From: an uncultured Burkholderiales bacterium
GTDB lineage: Bacteria; Pseudomonadota; Gammaproteobacteria; Burkholderiales; Thiobacillaceae
Direction of reading: 5' to 3'
Assembly (NCBI GenBank): GCA_937949525.1
Contig: CALEDT010000010.1
Location: 19,077-83,076, forward strand
DNA: 64,000 nucleotides
The notes under the pieces were generated by a model. It was not told where the DNA came from and made no database searches. It saw only the letters and a program-made list of their open reading frames with translations. The position numbers and the translations under genes were made by a program. How positions within the stretch are numbered: the stretch's first letter is position 1; each line of letters begins with the position of its first letter. Of this stretch, positions 17,556 through 25,349 are shown one piece after another.

Positions 17556-17557
17556 GC

Positions 17558-18397
17558 ATGCGCATGCAGCCGACCATGGAAATCAACTCCATCACCAAAA
17601 AACTGCTGTTCAACACCATCCGCGTCGACACGGTACTGGAGGACGGCAGCGAGGGGTCCGGCACCGCGTTCGTGGTCAGCCATGCGCATGCACGCGGCGC
17701 CCATACCTTCATCGTCACCAACCGCCATCTGGTCGATGGCGTGCGCCGCGGCGGCTTGGTGTTCACGCAGAAACGCAATGGCCAGCCGGCGTTCGGCCAG
17801 CGCTTCCAGCTCAACATCGACGATTTCCCGCATGCCTGGTTCATGCATCCGGACCCGCAGGTCGATCTCGCGGTGATCCCGATGCGCCCGCTGGAACAGG
17901 CGGCACGCGACCAGGGCATCGAGCTGTACTACCAGGTCATCGACAGCCGTCTGGCGCCCGACGCCGCCACGCTGCGCGGCCTGGACGCACTGGAGGAAAT
18001 CCTGTTCGTCGGCTACCCCAGCGGCGTCTGGGACCAGGTCAACCTGATGCCCATCCTGCGCCGCGGCACCACCGCCACGCCCATCGCGCTGGATTTCGAA
18101 GGCCGGCCGGAATTCCTCATCGATGCGGCGGTGTATCCCGGTTCCAGTGGCAGCCCGGTGTTCATCTACCAACCCGAGGGCGGTCGCGCCAGCCTGGGGC
18201 GTGGCAAATTCCTGTTCGCCGGCGTGGTGGCGGCGGTATTCTTCCGCGAGGAAGCCAACCACCTGGTGCCGGTGCCGGTGCCGGCCAACAATGCCGGCAT
18301 GGTCATGGGCTCGGAGATGATCGACCTGGGTCTGGTGATCAAGGCGCAGGCGGTGGTCGACATGATCGATGCCTACCTGGGCAAGTGGGCGGAGTGA
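17558..18397 (+). CDS. Trypsin-like serine protease without export signal
   Basis: A 279-residue protein with the chymotrypsin-fold triad in order: His in TNRHLVDG (near residue 52), Asp in DLAVIP (near 105), and Ser in PGSSGSPVF (near 197). No signal peptide or PDZ domain is visible, so it should act in the cytoplasm. It starts 2 nt after the SulP gene and 4 nt before the next small gene, so the three are probably co-transcribed. A cytosolic protease between two bicarbonate transporter genes is unusual; substrate unknown. A Met at residue 7 (17576) is an alternative start. Confidence 0.85.
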   Translation: MRMQPTMEINSITKKLLFNTIRVDTVLEDGSEGSGTAFVVSHAHARGAHTFIVTNRHLVDGVRRGGLVFTQKRNGQPAFGQRFQLNIDDFPHAWFMHPDPQVDLAVIPMRPLEQAARDQGIELYYQVIDSRLAPDAATLRGLDALEEILFVGYPSGVWDQVNLMPILRRGTTATPIALDFEGRPEFLIDAAVYPGSSGSPVFIYQPEGGRASLGRGKFLFAGVVAAVFFREEANHLVPVPVPANNAGMVMGSEMIDLGLVIKAQAVVDMIDAYLGKWAE

Positions 18398-18401
18398 CAC
18401 C

Positions 18402-18704
18402 ATGGCGGAAAAAATGACCTACGCCGGCTTCAACCAGGATACCCATGGCATCACCACGCTGGGGCGCATCGTGCTGGACGCCTGGCTGTTCGGCCTGCTG
18501 CCGCGGGAGGAGGACTGCGCCGGATGGGACCTGCAACGCATGCAGCACCTGGTGGAACAGGTCAACCGCCGCTGGGACGAATACGGCAACCTGCCCAGCC
18601 GCCTGCCGGACGATCTGCGCGCGCGCCATGCCGAACTCTATGCCTGGGCCATGCAGCGCGCGCGCGAACGCGGCTGGAACCCCGAACTGGACGAGGATGA
18701 ATGA
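18402..18704 (+). CDS. Small conserved hypothetical protein in the SulP-SbtA cluster
   Basis: A 100-residue soluble protein, rich in aromatic and charged residues, ending in an acidic tail (ELDEDE). It has no recognised domain, signal peptide or membrane segment. The start MAEKMTYAGF lies 4 nt after the protease stop. It is followed by sbtA after 52 nt. Co-location suggests a role tied to the protease or to carbon transport, but function is unknown. Confidence 0.7.
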   Translation: MAEKMTYAGFNQDTHGITTLGRIVLDAWLFGLLPREEDCAGWDLQRMQHLVEQVNRRWDEYGNLPSRLPDDLRARHAELYAWAMQRARERGWNPELDEDE

Positions 18705-18756
18705 ACGCCGCCGGCGCGCTTAGGCGGCCGCCGGTGCCTCACATGCGGAGGACACG

Positions 18757-19701
18757 ATGAGCTTCGAACCGGTTGTGCTATTCTTCGTACTGGGCGCGGC
18801 TGCCGGCCTGCTGCGCTCGGACCTCAAGATTCCGGGCAGCATCTATGAGGCGCTGTCGATCTTCATCCTGCTCGCCATCGGTCTCAAGGGCGGTGTAGAA
18901 CTGGCCAAGCACCCGATCGGCGATCTGTTGGTCGACGGTCTGGTCATCGTGCTGATGGGCGCGCTGATCCCGCTGGTCGCCTTCCCGGTACTGCGCTACC
19001 TGGGCCACATGAGCCGGGCCGATTCGGCCTCCATCGCAGCGCACTACGGCTCGGTCAGCGTCGTCACCTTCTCGGTCGGCATCACGCTGCTGGGCCAGGA
19101 GAAGCTGGCGTTCGAAGGCTATCTGATCGTGTTCCTGGTGCTGCTGGAAATGCCCGCGCTGGTGCTGGGCGTGATCCTGGCGCGCTACGGTCAGGGCACG
19201 GTGCGCTGGGGCAAGCTGCTGCACGAGGTGTTCTTCGGCAAGAGCATCTACCTGCTCGCCGGCGGCCTGGTGATCGGTTACGTCGCCGGCGCCGACGGTA
19301 TCCAGCCGCTGGACAAACTGTTCTTCGACCTGTTCAAGGGCGTGCTCGCGCTGTTCCTGCTGGAAATGGGCCTGGTGGCCTCCACGCGCATCGCCGCGCT
19401 GCGCGAGTACGGCGTGTTCCTCGCTCTGTTCGCCGTGCTGATGCCGATATTCTCGGCCACCCTGGGTGTGGTCACCGGCTGGATGCTGGACTTCTCGGTC
19501 GGCGGCACCTTCCTGCTCGCCACGCTGTTCGCCAGCGCGTCCTACATCGCCGCGCCGGCCGCCATGCGCATCGCCGTGCCGGAAGCCAACCCGGCGCTGT
19601 CCATCGGCGCCTCGCTGGGCATGACCTTTCCGTTCAACATCTTCCTGGGCATCCCCATTTATTTATGGATGGCCCGACTGATCCACGCAGGCGGAGGCTG
19701 A
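18757..19701 (+). CDS. sbtA: SbtA-type sodium-dependent bicarbonate permease
   Basis: A 314-residue membrane protein with about ten hydrophobic segments in two inverted halves. Family hallmarks are visible: KIPGSIYEALSIFILLAIGLKGG near the N-terminus, AAHYGSVSVVTFSVG in the first half and ASASYIAAPAAMRIAVPEANP in the second. SbtA is a high-affinity Na+/HCO3- symporter of the inner membrane. It is shorter than cyanobacterial SbtA (about 370 residues), mostly through a shorter central loop. The start has GGAGGA just upstream (18746-18751). The next gene, 4 nt downstream, is its PII-like partner SbtB. Confidence 0.92.
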   Translation: MSFEPVVLFFVLGAAAGLLRSDLKIPGSIYEALSIFILLAIGLKGGVELAKHPIGDLLVDGLVIVLMGALIPLVAFPVLRYLGHMSRADSASIAAHYGSVSVVTFSVGITLLGQEKLAFEGYLIVFLVLLEMPALVLGVILARYGQGTVRWGKLLHEVFFGKSIYLLAGGLVIGYVAGADGIQPLDKLFFDLFKGVLALFLLEMGLVASTRIAALREYGVFLALFAVLMPIFSATLGVVTGWMLDFSVGGTFLLATLFASASYIAAPAAMRIAVPEANPALSIGASLGMTFPFNIFLGIPIYLWMARLIHAGGG

Positions 19702-19705
19702 TCGC

Positions 19706-19996
19706 ATGAACGCGCAACCCATGCAGTTGCTCACCATCCTGACCGAAGCGGTGCTGGAGGACACCCTGATCGAAGAGATCATGGAACTCGGCGCCAGGGG
19801 CTACACCATCTCCGAAGCCCGCGGCCGCGGCACGCACGGCGTGCGCACCGGCAAATGGGCCGCGGGCGGCAACATCCGCATCGAAGTGGTCGGCGACGCG
19901 GCGCTGTGCCGGCGCATCGTCGAGCGCCTGCACAGCCAGTACGAGCGCGACTACGGCCTGCTGATGTTCACCTGCGCGGTGGAATTGCAGAACTGA
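19706..19996 (+). CDS. sbtB: SbtB-like PII-family regulator of SbtA
   Basis: A 96-residue PII-superfamily protein with a ferredoxin-like fold: beta strand LLTILTEAV, helix, and a T-loop region (ARGRGTHGVRTGKWAAGGN), then IRIEVVGDAALCRRIVERLH. SbtB trimers bind adenine nucleotides, notably cAMP and AMP, and block SbtA through the T-loop when carbon is plentiful. The C-terminal CGPxGC redox loop found in many cyanobacterial SbtB proteins is absent here; the chain ends at AVELQN. It lies 4 nt after sbtA, the standard arrangement. Confidence 0.88.
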   Translation: MNAQPMQLLTILTEAVLEDTLIEEIMELGARGYTISEARGRGTHGVRTGKWAAGGNIRIEVVGDAALCRRIVERLHSQYERDYGLLMFTCAVELQN

Positions 19997-20164
19997 TTTC
20001 GCACTGCGCGCGAAACCGGACGCGACGGCAAACGGCATCGTTCAGCCTGGATGCCGCCGTCGGACGTGCCCGAGTATGGATCTGCCGGCTCGTCCGCCAG
20101 GTTGCGACGACGTGCCCGGCCGACACTCAAGGCTTCCGGCCCCAGCGACAGATAGCAGGCAACC

Positions 20165-21124
20165 TCACGGCAGCGGCGTGAAATCGTAGCCTTCGCCGCG
20201 CCGCACGAGCGTGCCGATGCCGGCCCCCGGCAGGTGATAGCCGGCCAGCAGCAGGTTCTCGTTCACCACCATCTCGCTGAGTCTGCGTCGGGTCAGGCGC
20301 GCGGCTTCGGGGTCCATGTCGAACATCACCGCCCAGTCCGGATTGCGCACGAACAGCGCCGCGACGTTGGTCGTGTCGGCCCAGAACATCAGCCGACGCG
20401 TGCCGCCCTCGACGGTGAACACGGTATGGCCCGGCGTGTGGCCATAGGCCGGCAGCGAGCGCACACCCGGCAGCACTTCGCTGCCCGGGGTGAACTTGAC
20501 CACCGCATCGGCGATGGGCCCGAACACGCGCCGCGCGGCGCCGAACACGCCTTTCATCGCTTCGGGTGCGGCCGCCATGCGCGCATCATCCATCCACCAG
20601 TTCCACTCCGGTTCCGGCACGTAGACTTTTGCATTGCGGAACACCCATCGGCCGGCCTTGTCGCGTAAACCGTTGATGTGGTCACCGTGGAAGTGCGAGA
20701 TGACCACGGCGTCGATCGAGTCCGGGGTGATGCCGGCCTTTTCCATGTTGGCCAGCAGCCGGCCGGCGGTGGCGGCACCGAATTCGCCATTGCCGGCATC
20801 GAACAGCACGCGCCGGCCACCGACATCGACCACCAACGGATTGAACGGCACCTCGACGCGGTCGGTGGGCAGACCGGCGCTGACCAGGGCCGCCTGCACA
20901 TCGGCGAGGGCTGCGTTCCTGACGAAGTTTGCGTCCAGCGGGCGTGTGAAGTAGCCGTCGCTGAGCATGGTCACCCGCACGGCGCCCAGGTCGACGCGGG
21001 TCACACCGGCGCCCGGCGTGGTCGTGCCCGCCGTTGCCAAGGCGGCACCGGCGAGCAGGCCGGTCATGCATGCCGCGCTCAGCGCGACACCCGAAACCAG
21101 AAAATCCCTGCGTGTCATGCTCAT
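20165..21124 (-). CDS. Tat-exported metallo-beta-lactamase-fold hydrolase
   Basis: A 319-residue MBL-fold protein. The N-terminus (MTRRDFLVSG followed by a hydrophobic stretch) is a Tat signal, so it folds in the cytoplasm and acts in the periplasm. The metal-binding motif HFHGDH lies near residue 143, with further ligands in YGHTPGHTVF (about 228) and near the C-terminus (AGYHLPG). Similar proteins are lactonases, sulfatase-like or unassigned hydrolases; the substrate cannot be told. It converges with sbtB and seems unrelated to it. Confidence 0.85.
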   Translation of the reverse strand: MSMTRRDFLVSGVALSAACMTGLLAGAALATAGTTTPGAGVTRVDLGAVRVTMLSDGYFTRPLDANFVRNAALADVQAALVSAGLPTDRVEVPFNPLVVDVGGRRVLFDAGNGEFGAATAGRLLANMEKAGITPDSIDAVVISHFHGDHINGLRDKAGRWVFRNAKVYVPEPEWNWWMDDARMAAAPEAMKGVFGAARRVFGPIADAVVKFTPGSEVLPGVRSLPAYGHTPGHTVFTVEGGTRRLMFWADTTNVAALFVRNPDWAVMFDMDPEAARLTRRRLSEMVVNENLLLAGYHLPGAGIGTLVRRGEGYDFTPLP

Positions 21125-21255
21125 GGCTGACCTGTCCTGTAGAGTTGAAGACGCGCCGGATTGTAGGGCGAAAACAACGCGGCCACCGCAGCACCCGCGT
21201 TACCGCCCACAGGTCGAGGCCAACCGCCGAAACGCGCCGCGCCGCGACGGCGGGC

Positions 21256-21489
21256 TCAGAACCCCACCAGTTCGGCGTGCACGCCGTGATTGCGTACCTG
21301 CGACAACAGTTCGCTGGCGCGCATCGCATCGGCGTCGTAGCGCACCAGGATCATGTGGCTGGCTTTGGGCGACAGGCAGCCGCTGACCACGTGCGCGTGG
21401 CTGCACAGGGTGTCGGCGATGGCGCACATGCCATATTCCGGCAGACTTTCATCGACGTGGATCATCACGTCCGCGATGGCTGGCTTCAT
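21256..21489 (-). CDS. Small ferredoxin-fold-like protein, function unknown
   Basis: A 77-residue protein with a beta-alpha-beta-beta-alpha-beta pattern like heavy-metal-associated (HMA) domains: ADVMIHVDE, a helix, a variable cysteine-bearing loop, MILVRYD, a helix and HAELVGF. It lacks the CxxC metal motif; cysteines occur at CAIADTLC and VVSGC instead. Similar small proteins are found in sulfur- and iron-oxidising bacteria, but no function is known to me. AGGAG lies 8 nt before the start. Confidence 0.6.
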   Translation of the reverse strand: MKPAIADVMIHVDESLPEYGMCAIADTLCSHAHVVSGCLSPKASHMILVRYDADAMRASELLSQVRNHGVHAELVGF

Positions 21490-21831
21490 GCTGGGCTCCT
21501 CTCGTGTTCATGGGCGTGGCGTGTGCGGGTAGTCGCCACGCGGGAAGGCCGACGGACGTCGGACAAACAACTTGTGATGGGTTCGTTATAGCAGTTGTCC
21601 TGGCGACGGCCACGACGGCGAAAGAGCCGATGCCGGTGCGCCTGTGCCCTTTGCCGCATCTATGGTGGTGCAGCACGATGCCGACCGCCCGGGGGGCACA
21701 GCAAAACCCTTTTTTCGGCGCCCCGCATGCGCACCTTGCTCACCCCGTTTCTGCCGGCATTCGCCGGCAACGTCACCGCCGCCCCATCGCCGAGCCGATC
21801 GTGGTCAAGATCGATGTCGTGGGCGCTGCAT
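21490..21831. other. 342-nt gap with no convincing gene
   Basis: This gap lies between the 77-residue protein gene and the PDC-sensor gene, both on the minus strand. It holds a small hairpin (GCCGGC-ATTC-GCCGGC at about 21761-21776) and a T6 run near 21708. Short open frames here lack ribosome sites and family-like sequence. It probably carries the 3' end of the upstream transcript and the promoter of the downstream gene. Confidence 0.4.
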
Positions 21832-22779
21832 TCAGGTCACCGCGCCGAACCAGAACGCCCCGCCCTTGTCCAGGAACTCGTCGTAGCGCATGTAGTGCGA
21901 GCCGTCGCAGGAAAAGGTGAGACTGATCATGCCGTTGAACAGATTGATCGACGACATGCGCAGATAGATATTCTCGTCCGCCATGCGCAGGTCGCGCAGG
22001 TGATCGAGGATCTCGCGCACGCGGCGGCGCGGGATGAGCGCATCGGCCGGGTAATCCTGCGGCGGGTAGACCAGACAGATGTCCGGATCGCTCAACGCTT
22101 CCTGGTCGAGGATGCGGTAGCGGTAAGGATCGGCCAGAGTCCAGATGGTGGCCTGACTACTGGAGAAGTGGATCTGGCACTGGAACACACCGCGGTGGGT
22201 GAGCAGTTCCTCCAGGATGGACAGCGCCTGCGTCAGGTTGAGATCCATCGGGCTGTCTACACGGCACTGCTGGAACACGTTGCCGCGTATCGCCGGGTCG
22301 CCCTTGATCTGGCGCCAGTTGCCGGGTTCCTCGTACAACTCGGCGGTAACCGGCAGGTTGCGCAGGTCGAAATCGGCGCCCAGGTAGCCGACCACATGAC
22401 CACCCACGCGCACGATCTGCAGCGCGGTGAGCGAGGGACGTTTCTTCAGCAGACTGATGTAGGCATCGGACAACAGGAAACCCCAGGCCGGCACAGCCTC
22501 CTTCATGTAGGGCCGCTGCGAGCGGTCGCGCCCGAAATGCTCGGGCAGCAGGCCGCTCTTGCCGACGTTGTCGCAGATCTGCAAGCCATCGGTGTCGACG
22601 CAGTACAGAAAGGTGCAATACGGAATACGCGGAAATCCGTGCAGCAACACATCGTTCAGGCCGGCACGGTCGCCCCACACCGGCGCGCATTCCGCGGCCA
22701 GGCGCGCGAGCGGTTCATGCAGCATCAGCGCAAGCTGTTCGCGTTGGCGATAGATGCTGTCTTTCCAGGAGTCCTGCAT
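21832..22779 (-). CDS. PDC (Cache-like) sensor-domain protein
   Basis: A 315-residue soluble protein. The first half resembles the PDC/Cache small-molecule sensor fold of receptors, with FLYCVDTDGLQICDNV near residue 58 and RPYMKEAV...GFLLSDAYIS after it, a typical sensor pattern. There is no signal peptide, membrane segment, kinase, GGDEF or methyl-accepting output domain. A stand-alone cytosolic sensor would have to signal through a partner. The upstream region has a perfect 20-bp tandem repeat (22812-22851) that may be its operator. Confidence 0.7.
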   Translation of the reverse strand: MQDSWKDSIYRQREQLALMLHEPLARLAAECAPVWGDRAGLNDVLLHGFPRIPYCTFLYCVDTDGLQICDNVGKSGLLPEHFGRDRSQRPYMKEAVPAWGFLLSDAYISLLKKRPSLTALQIVRVGGHVVGYLGADFDLRNLPVTAELYEEPGNWRQIKGDPAIRGNVFQQCRVDSPMDLNLTQALSILEELLTHRGVFQCQIHFSSSQATIWTLADPYRYRILDQEALSDPDICLVYPPQDYPADALIPRRRVREILDHLRDLRMADENIYLRMSSINLFNGMISLTFSCDGSHYMRYDEFLDKGGAFWFGAVT

Positions 22780-22811
22780 GGCGGGCGGTCGATCGTGGTG
22801 ATGTGGGGGGG

Positions 22812-22851
22812 CCGGACAAGGTTAACGCGAACCGGACAAGGTTAACGCGAA
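22812..22851. repeat. Perfect 20-bp tandem direct repeat upstream of the PDC-sensor gene
   Basis: The unit CCGGACAAGGTTAACGCGAA occurs twice back to back (22812-22831 and 22832-22851). Each copy contains the palindrome GTTAAC. The pair lies 33-72 nt upstream of the PDC-sensor start, the usual place for tandem operator sites spaced by two helical turns. A recent slippage duplication is the alternative. Confidence 0.85.
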
Positions 22852-22942
22852 TCCGTTGCGCGTCGTAGCGGCGCAGGGTCCGTAAGTGGCCGCCTGAACC
22901 CCGTGCGACGGTTCGGCCGAATCACCGGTAAGCGAGCCGCAA

Positions 22943-23242
22943 TCATGACAGCAGGTCGGCCGACAACACGCGCGCCCCCAACAGATAGACGCGACCCGGC
23001 TGGCGGTCGTCGCCCTGCAGCGAGTATTCGAACGCGAACTCCCGGAACAGGCGCGCCCGCTGCATGGCATCGCGGCGCAACGCCATGCGCCGCAGCGCCA
23101 CGGATTCATCGAGGAACTGCACGTTGGCGCGCTCACAGGCCAGACGCGCGGCGCGCACCGCCAATTCACGCTTCTGCAGACTGTCCCACCAGAACCAGCC
23201 CAGCGCGCCGAATACCAGCAGCAGCAGCCCCTCCGGGCTCAT
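22943..23242 (-). CDS. DUF3301 membrane-anchored protein
   Basis: A 99-residue protein with one N-terminal membrane anchor (LLLLVFGALGWFWWD) and a cytosolic tail of the DUF3301 type: AARLACERANVQFLDESVALRRM then REFAFEYSLQGDDRQPGRVYLLG. Function is unknown; the family is widespread in gammaproteobacteria. Its start overlaps the stop of the DEAD-box helicase gene by 4 nt, so the two are translated together. Confidence 0.85.
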   Translation of the reverse strand: MSPEGLLLLVFGALGWFWWDSLQKRELAVRAARLACERANVQFLDESVALRRMALRRDAMQRARLFREFAFEYSLQGDDRQPGRVYLLGARVLSADLLS

Positions 23243-24558
23243 GATGCCGGTGGCTCGGCGGCTCGGCGCGGCGGCAGCAGCAGGGCACAAACCGGTTCGC
23301 GCTGCCGGCGCGGTGGACGCGCGGTGCCGACGACGGTAGCCGACGCAGTCGCCTGCACCGCGACCGGGCCGGGCGGCGGCGCGATCTGCGGCAGCGGCGT
23401 CGGCGTGAGCGGCCGGTTGATGAAGCGCTCGATGGCGCCGAGCAGTCGTTCCTCGTCCGGGGCGACCAGCGATACCGCCAGGCCGGAAGCCCCGGCGCGA
23501 CCGGTCCGGCCGATGCGATGCACGTAATCCTCGGGGGAGTAAGGCAGTTCGAAGTTGACCACACAGGGCAGTTCGGCGATGTCGATACCGCGCGCGGCGA
23601 TGTCGGTGGCCACCAGTAGGCGCACCTTGCCTTGCTTGAAGCCGTCGAGCGCGGCCAGACGCTCCAGTTGCGCCTTGTCGCCATGAATGGTGGCGGCCTG
23701 GATGCCGCGTTTCAGCAAGCGCCGGCCGAGCTTGTCGGCGGCAAGCTTGGTGCGCGTGAACACCAGCGCCTGGGTGATCTCGCGGGCTTCGACCACGCGC
23801 ACCAGGGCATCGAGCTTGTCGTCCTCACGCACCTTGTGCACCACCTGCTCCACCGTTTCCGCAGCGGTATTGCGCCGCGCCACCTCGACCTTGAGCGGGT
23901 TGTGCAGGAAACTGCGCGCCAGCCCGACGATGGCATCGTCGAAAGTGGCGGAGAACAGCACGGTCTGGCGCTGCACCGGCAACAGATCGACGATGCGTTT
24001 CAGGTCGGGCAGGAAACCCATGTCGAGCATGCGGTCGGCCTCGTCCAACACCAGGAAGCGCACCTGCGACAGCAGCGCCGGGCGGCTGCCGGCATGGTCG
24101 AGCAGGCGGCCCGGCGTGGCCACCAGGATTTCCACGCCGTTGCGCAGATCCGCCTCCTGACCCTTCATGTCCATGCCGCCGAACACCACCGTGCTGCGCA
24201 ACGGCAGATGGCGCTTGTAGGCCATCACGCTGTCGTGCACCTGGATGGCCAGTTCGCGCGTCGGCGCCAGCACCAGTGCGCGCACCGGATGGCGCGCCGG
24301 AGAAGCGCTGGTATTGGCATCCGGAATCAGCTTCTGCAACAACGGCAGCGCGAAGGCAGCGGTCTTGCCGGTACCGGTCTGCGCTTGCGCCATCAGATCG
24401 CGTCCGGCCAGCATCAGCGGAATGGCCTGTTTCTGGATCGGCGTGGGCACCTTGTAATTGAGCGCATCGAGCGCGGCGAGCAGTCTCGCGTCCAGGCCGA
24501 GATCGGCGAAGGTGGTGGCGGCTTCCAGTGCCGCCGACGTGTCGGTGCCCGCGTCCAT
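23239..24558 (-). CDS. rhlE: DEAD-box RNA helicase, RhlE-like
   Basis: A 439-residue DEAD-box helicase with the motifs in order: Q motif (FADLGLDARLLAALDALNYKVPTPIQ has the F and Q), AQTGTGKT, PTRELA, VLDEADRMLDMGF, SAT, ATDIAARGID and HRIGRTGRAG. It unwinds short RNA duplexes in ribosome assembly or mRNA decay. The C-terminal tail (about 370-439) is basic, proline-rich and low complexity, as in RhlE. The start MDAGTDTS overlaps the preceding gene's stop (ATGA); a slightly earlier Met at 24585 is possible but lies inside that gene. Confidence 0.9.
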   Translation of the reverse strand: MDAGTDTSAALEAATTFADLGLDARLLAALDALNYKVPTPIQKQAIPLMLAGRDLMAQAQTGTGKTAAFALPLLQKLIPDANTSASPARHPVRALVLAPTRELAIQVHDSVMAYKRHLPLRSTVVFGGMDMKGQEADLRNGVEILVATPGRLLDHAGSRPALLSQVRFLVLDEADRMLDMGFLPDLKRIVDLLPVQRQTVLFSATFDDAIVGLARSFLHNPLKVEVARRNTAAETVEQVVHKVREDDKLDALVRVVEAREITQALVFTRTKLAADKLGRRLLKRGIQAATIHGDKAQLERLAALDGFKQGKVRLLVATDIAARGIDIAELPCVVNFELPYSPEDYVHRIGRTGRAGASGLAVSLVAPDEERLLGAIERFINRPLTPTPLPQIAPPPGPVAVQATASATVVGTARPPRRQREPVCALLLPPRRAAEPPAS

Positions 24559-25322
24559 CAAAGTTCCCGCCAATCCAGTCCGCATTCCTGATCGGCGACG
24601 CCGATCCAGTCCCGCTCACAGCCCAGTCCGCCGGCCAGGGCATCCCGGGCCAAGTCCGGTGTGTTGTTTTCTTCCGACAGATGCGCCGCGACCACGTGCT
24701 TGAGCTGCGGACCGGCCACGCGCGCCAGCAGCGCGGCGGCAGCTTCGTTGTCGAGATGGCCGTAATGACCCAGGATGCGCCGCTTCAGCGCAGCGGGGTA
24801 TCCGCCGGCGCGCAGGCGTTCGACATCATGGTTGCACTCCAGCGCCAGCGCATCGCAATGTTCCAGCATGGCGACCATGTGCGCGGTGACGTGGCCGGCA
24901 TCGGTAAGCAGGCCGAAACGGTGCGCACCGTCGCTGAACACGAATTGCACCGGTTCGCGCGCGTCATGCGGTACCGGATAGGGCATCACGCACAGATCGC
25001 CGACGGCGAAATCGGCATGGTCGAAGATCACGCGCGAGGAATCCGGTGCCGCGCCCTGCGCTTCAAGCATGGTCAGACAGCCATGCGAGGCCCAGACCGG
25101 ACAGCGCGCACGTGTCGCCAGCGCCGCCGCACCGCGCGCGTGGTCGCTGTGCTCGTGGGTGACCAGCACGGCATCGATCTGCTCCACCGTCACATCGAGC
25201 CGCGCCAGCCGGCGCTTCGCCTCGCGCGCGGCGAAGCCGCAGTCCACCAGCACGAGCGTGGCGCCGGCTTGGACCAGCCAGGCGTTGCCCTTGCTGCCAC
25301 TGCCCAGACAAGCGAACCGCAT
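24558..25322 (-). CDS. WalJ/YycJ-like metallo-beta-lactamase-fold protein
   Basis: A 254-residue MBL-fold protein starting MRFACLGSGSKGNAWLV, the typical opening of the YycJ/WalJ group. The metal motif THEHSDH lies near residue 58, with an additional DAGHVTAHM histidine site near 141. Members are nuclease-like phosphodiesterases linked to DNA replication or repair. It is preceded by bamC on the same strand after 27 nt and overlaps the helicase start. No export signal is present. Confidence 0.88.
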   Translation of the reverse strand: MRFACLGSGSKGNAWLVQAGATLVLVDCGFAAREAKRRLARLDVTVEQIDAVLVTHEHSDHARGAAALATRARCPVWASHGCLTMLEAQGAAPDSSRVIFDHADFAVGDLCVMPYPVPHDAREPVQFVFSDGAHRFGLLTDAGHVTAHMVAMLEHCDALALECNHDVERLRAGGYPAALKRRILGHYGHLDNEAAAALLARVAGPQLKHVVAAHLSEENNTPDLARDALAGGLGCERDWIGVADQECGLDWREL

Positions 25323-25349
25323 GCGCGCCGAAAATCCCGGCTCCCGGGT

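Noticed and set aside
21449..21920. Small genes in the gap near 21.5-21.9 kb on either strand
   Set aside because: No ribosome sites, unlike-protein composition, and overlap with the ends of real genes.
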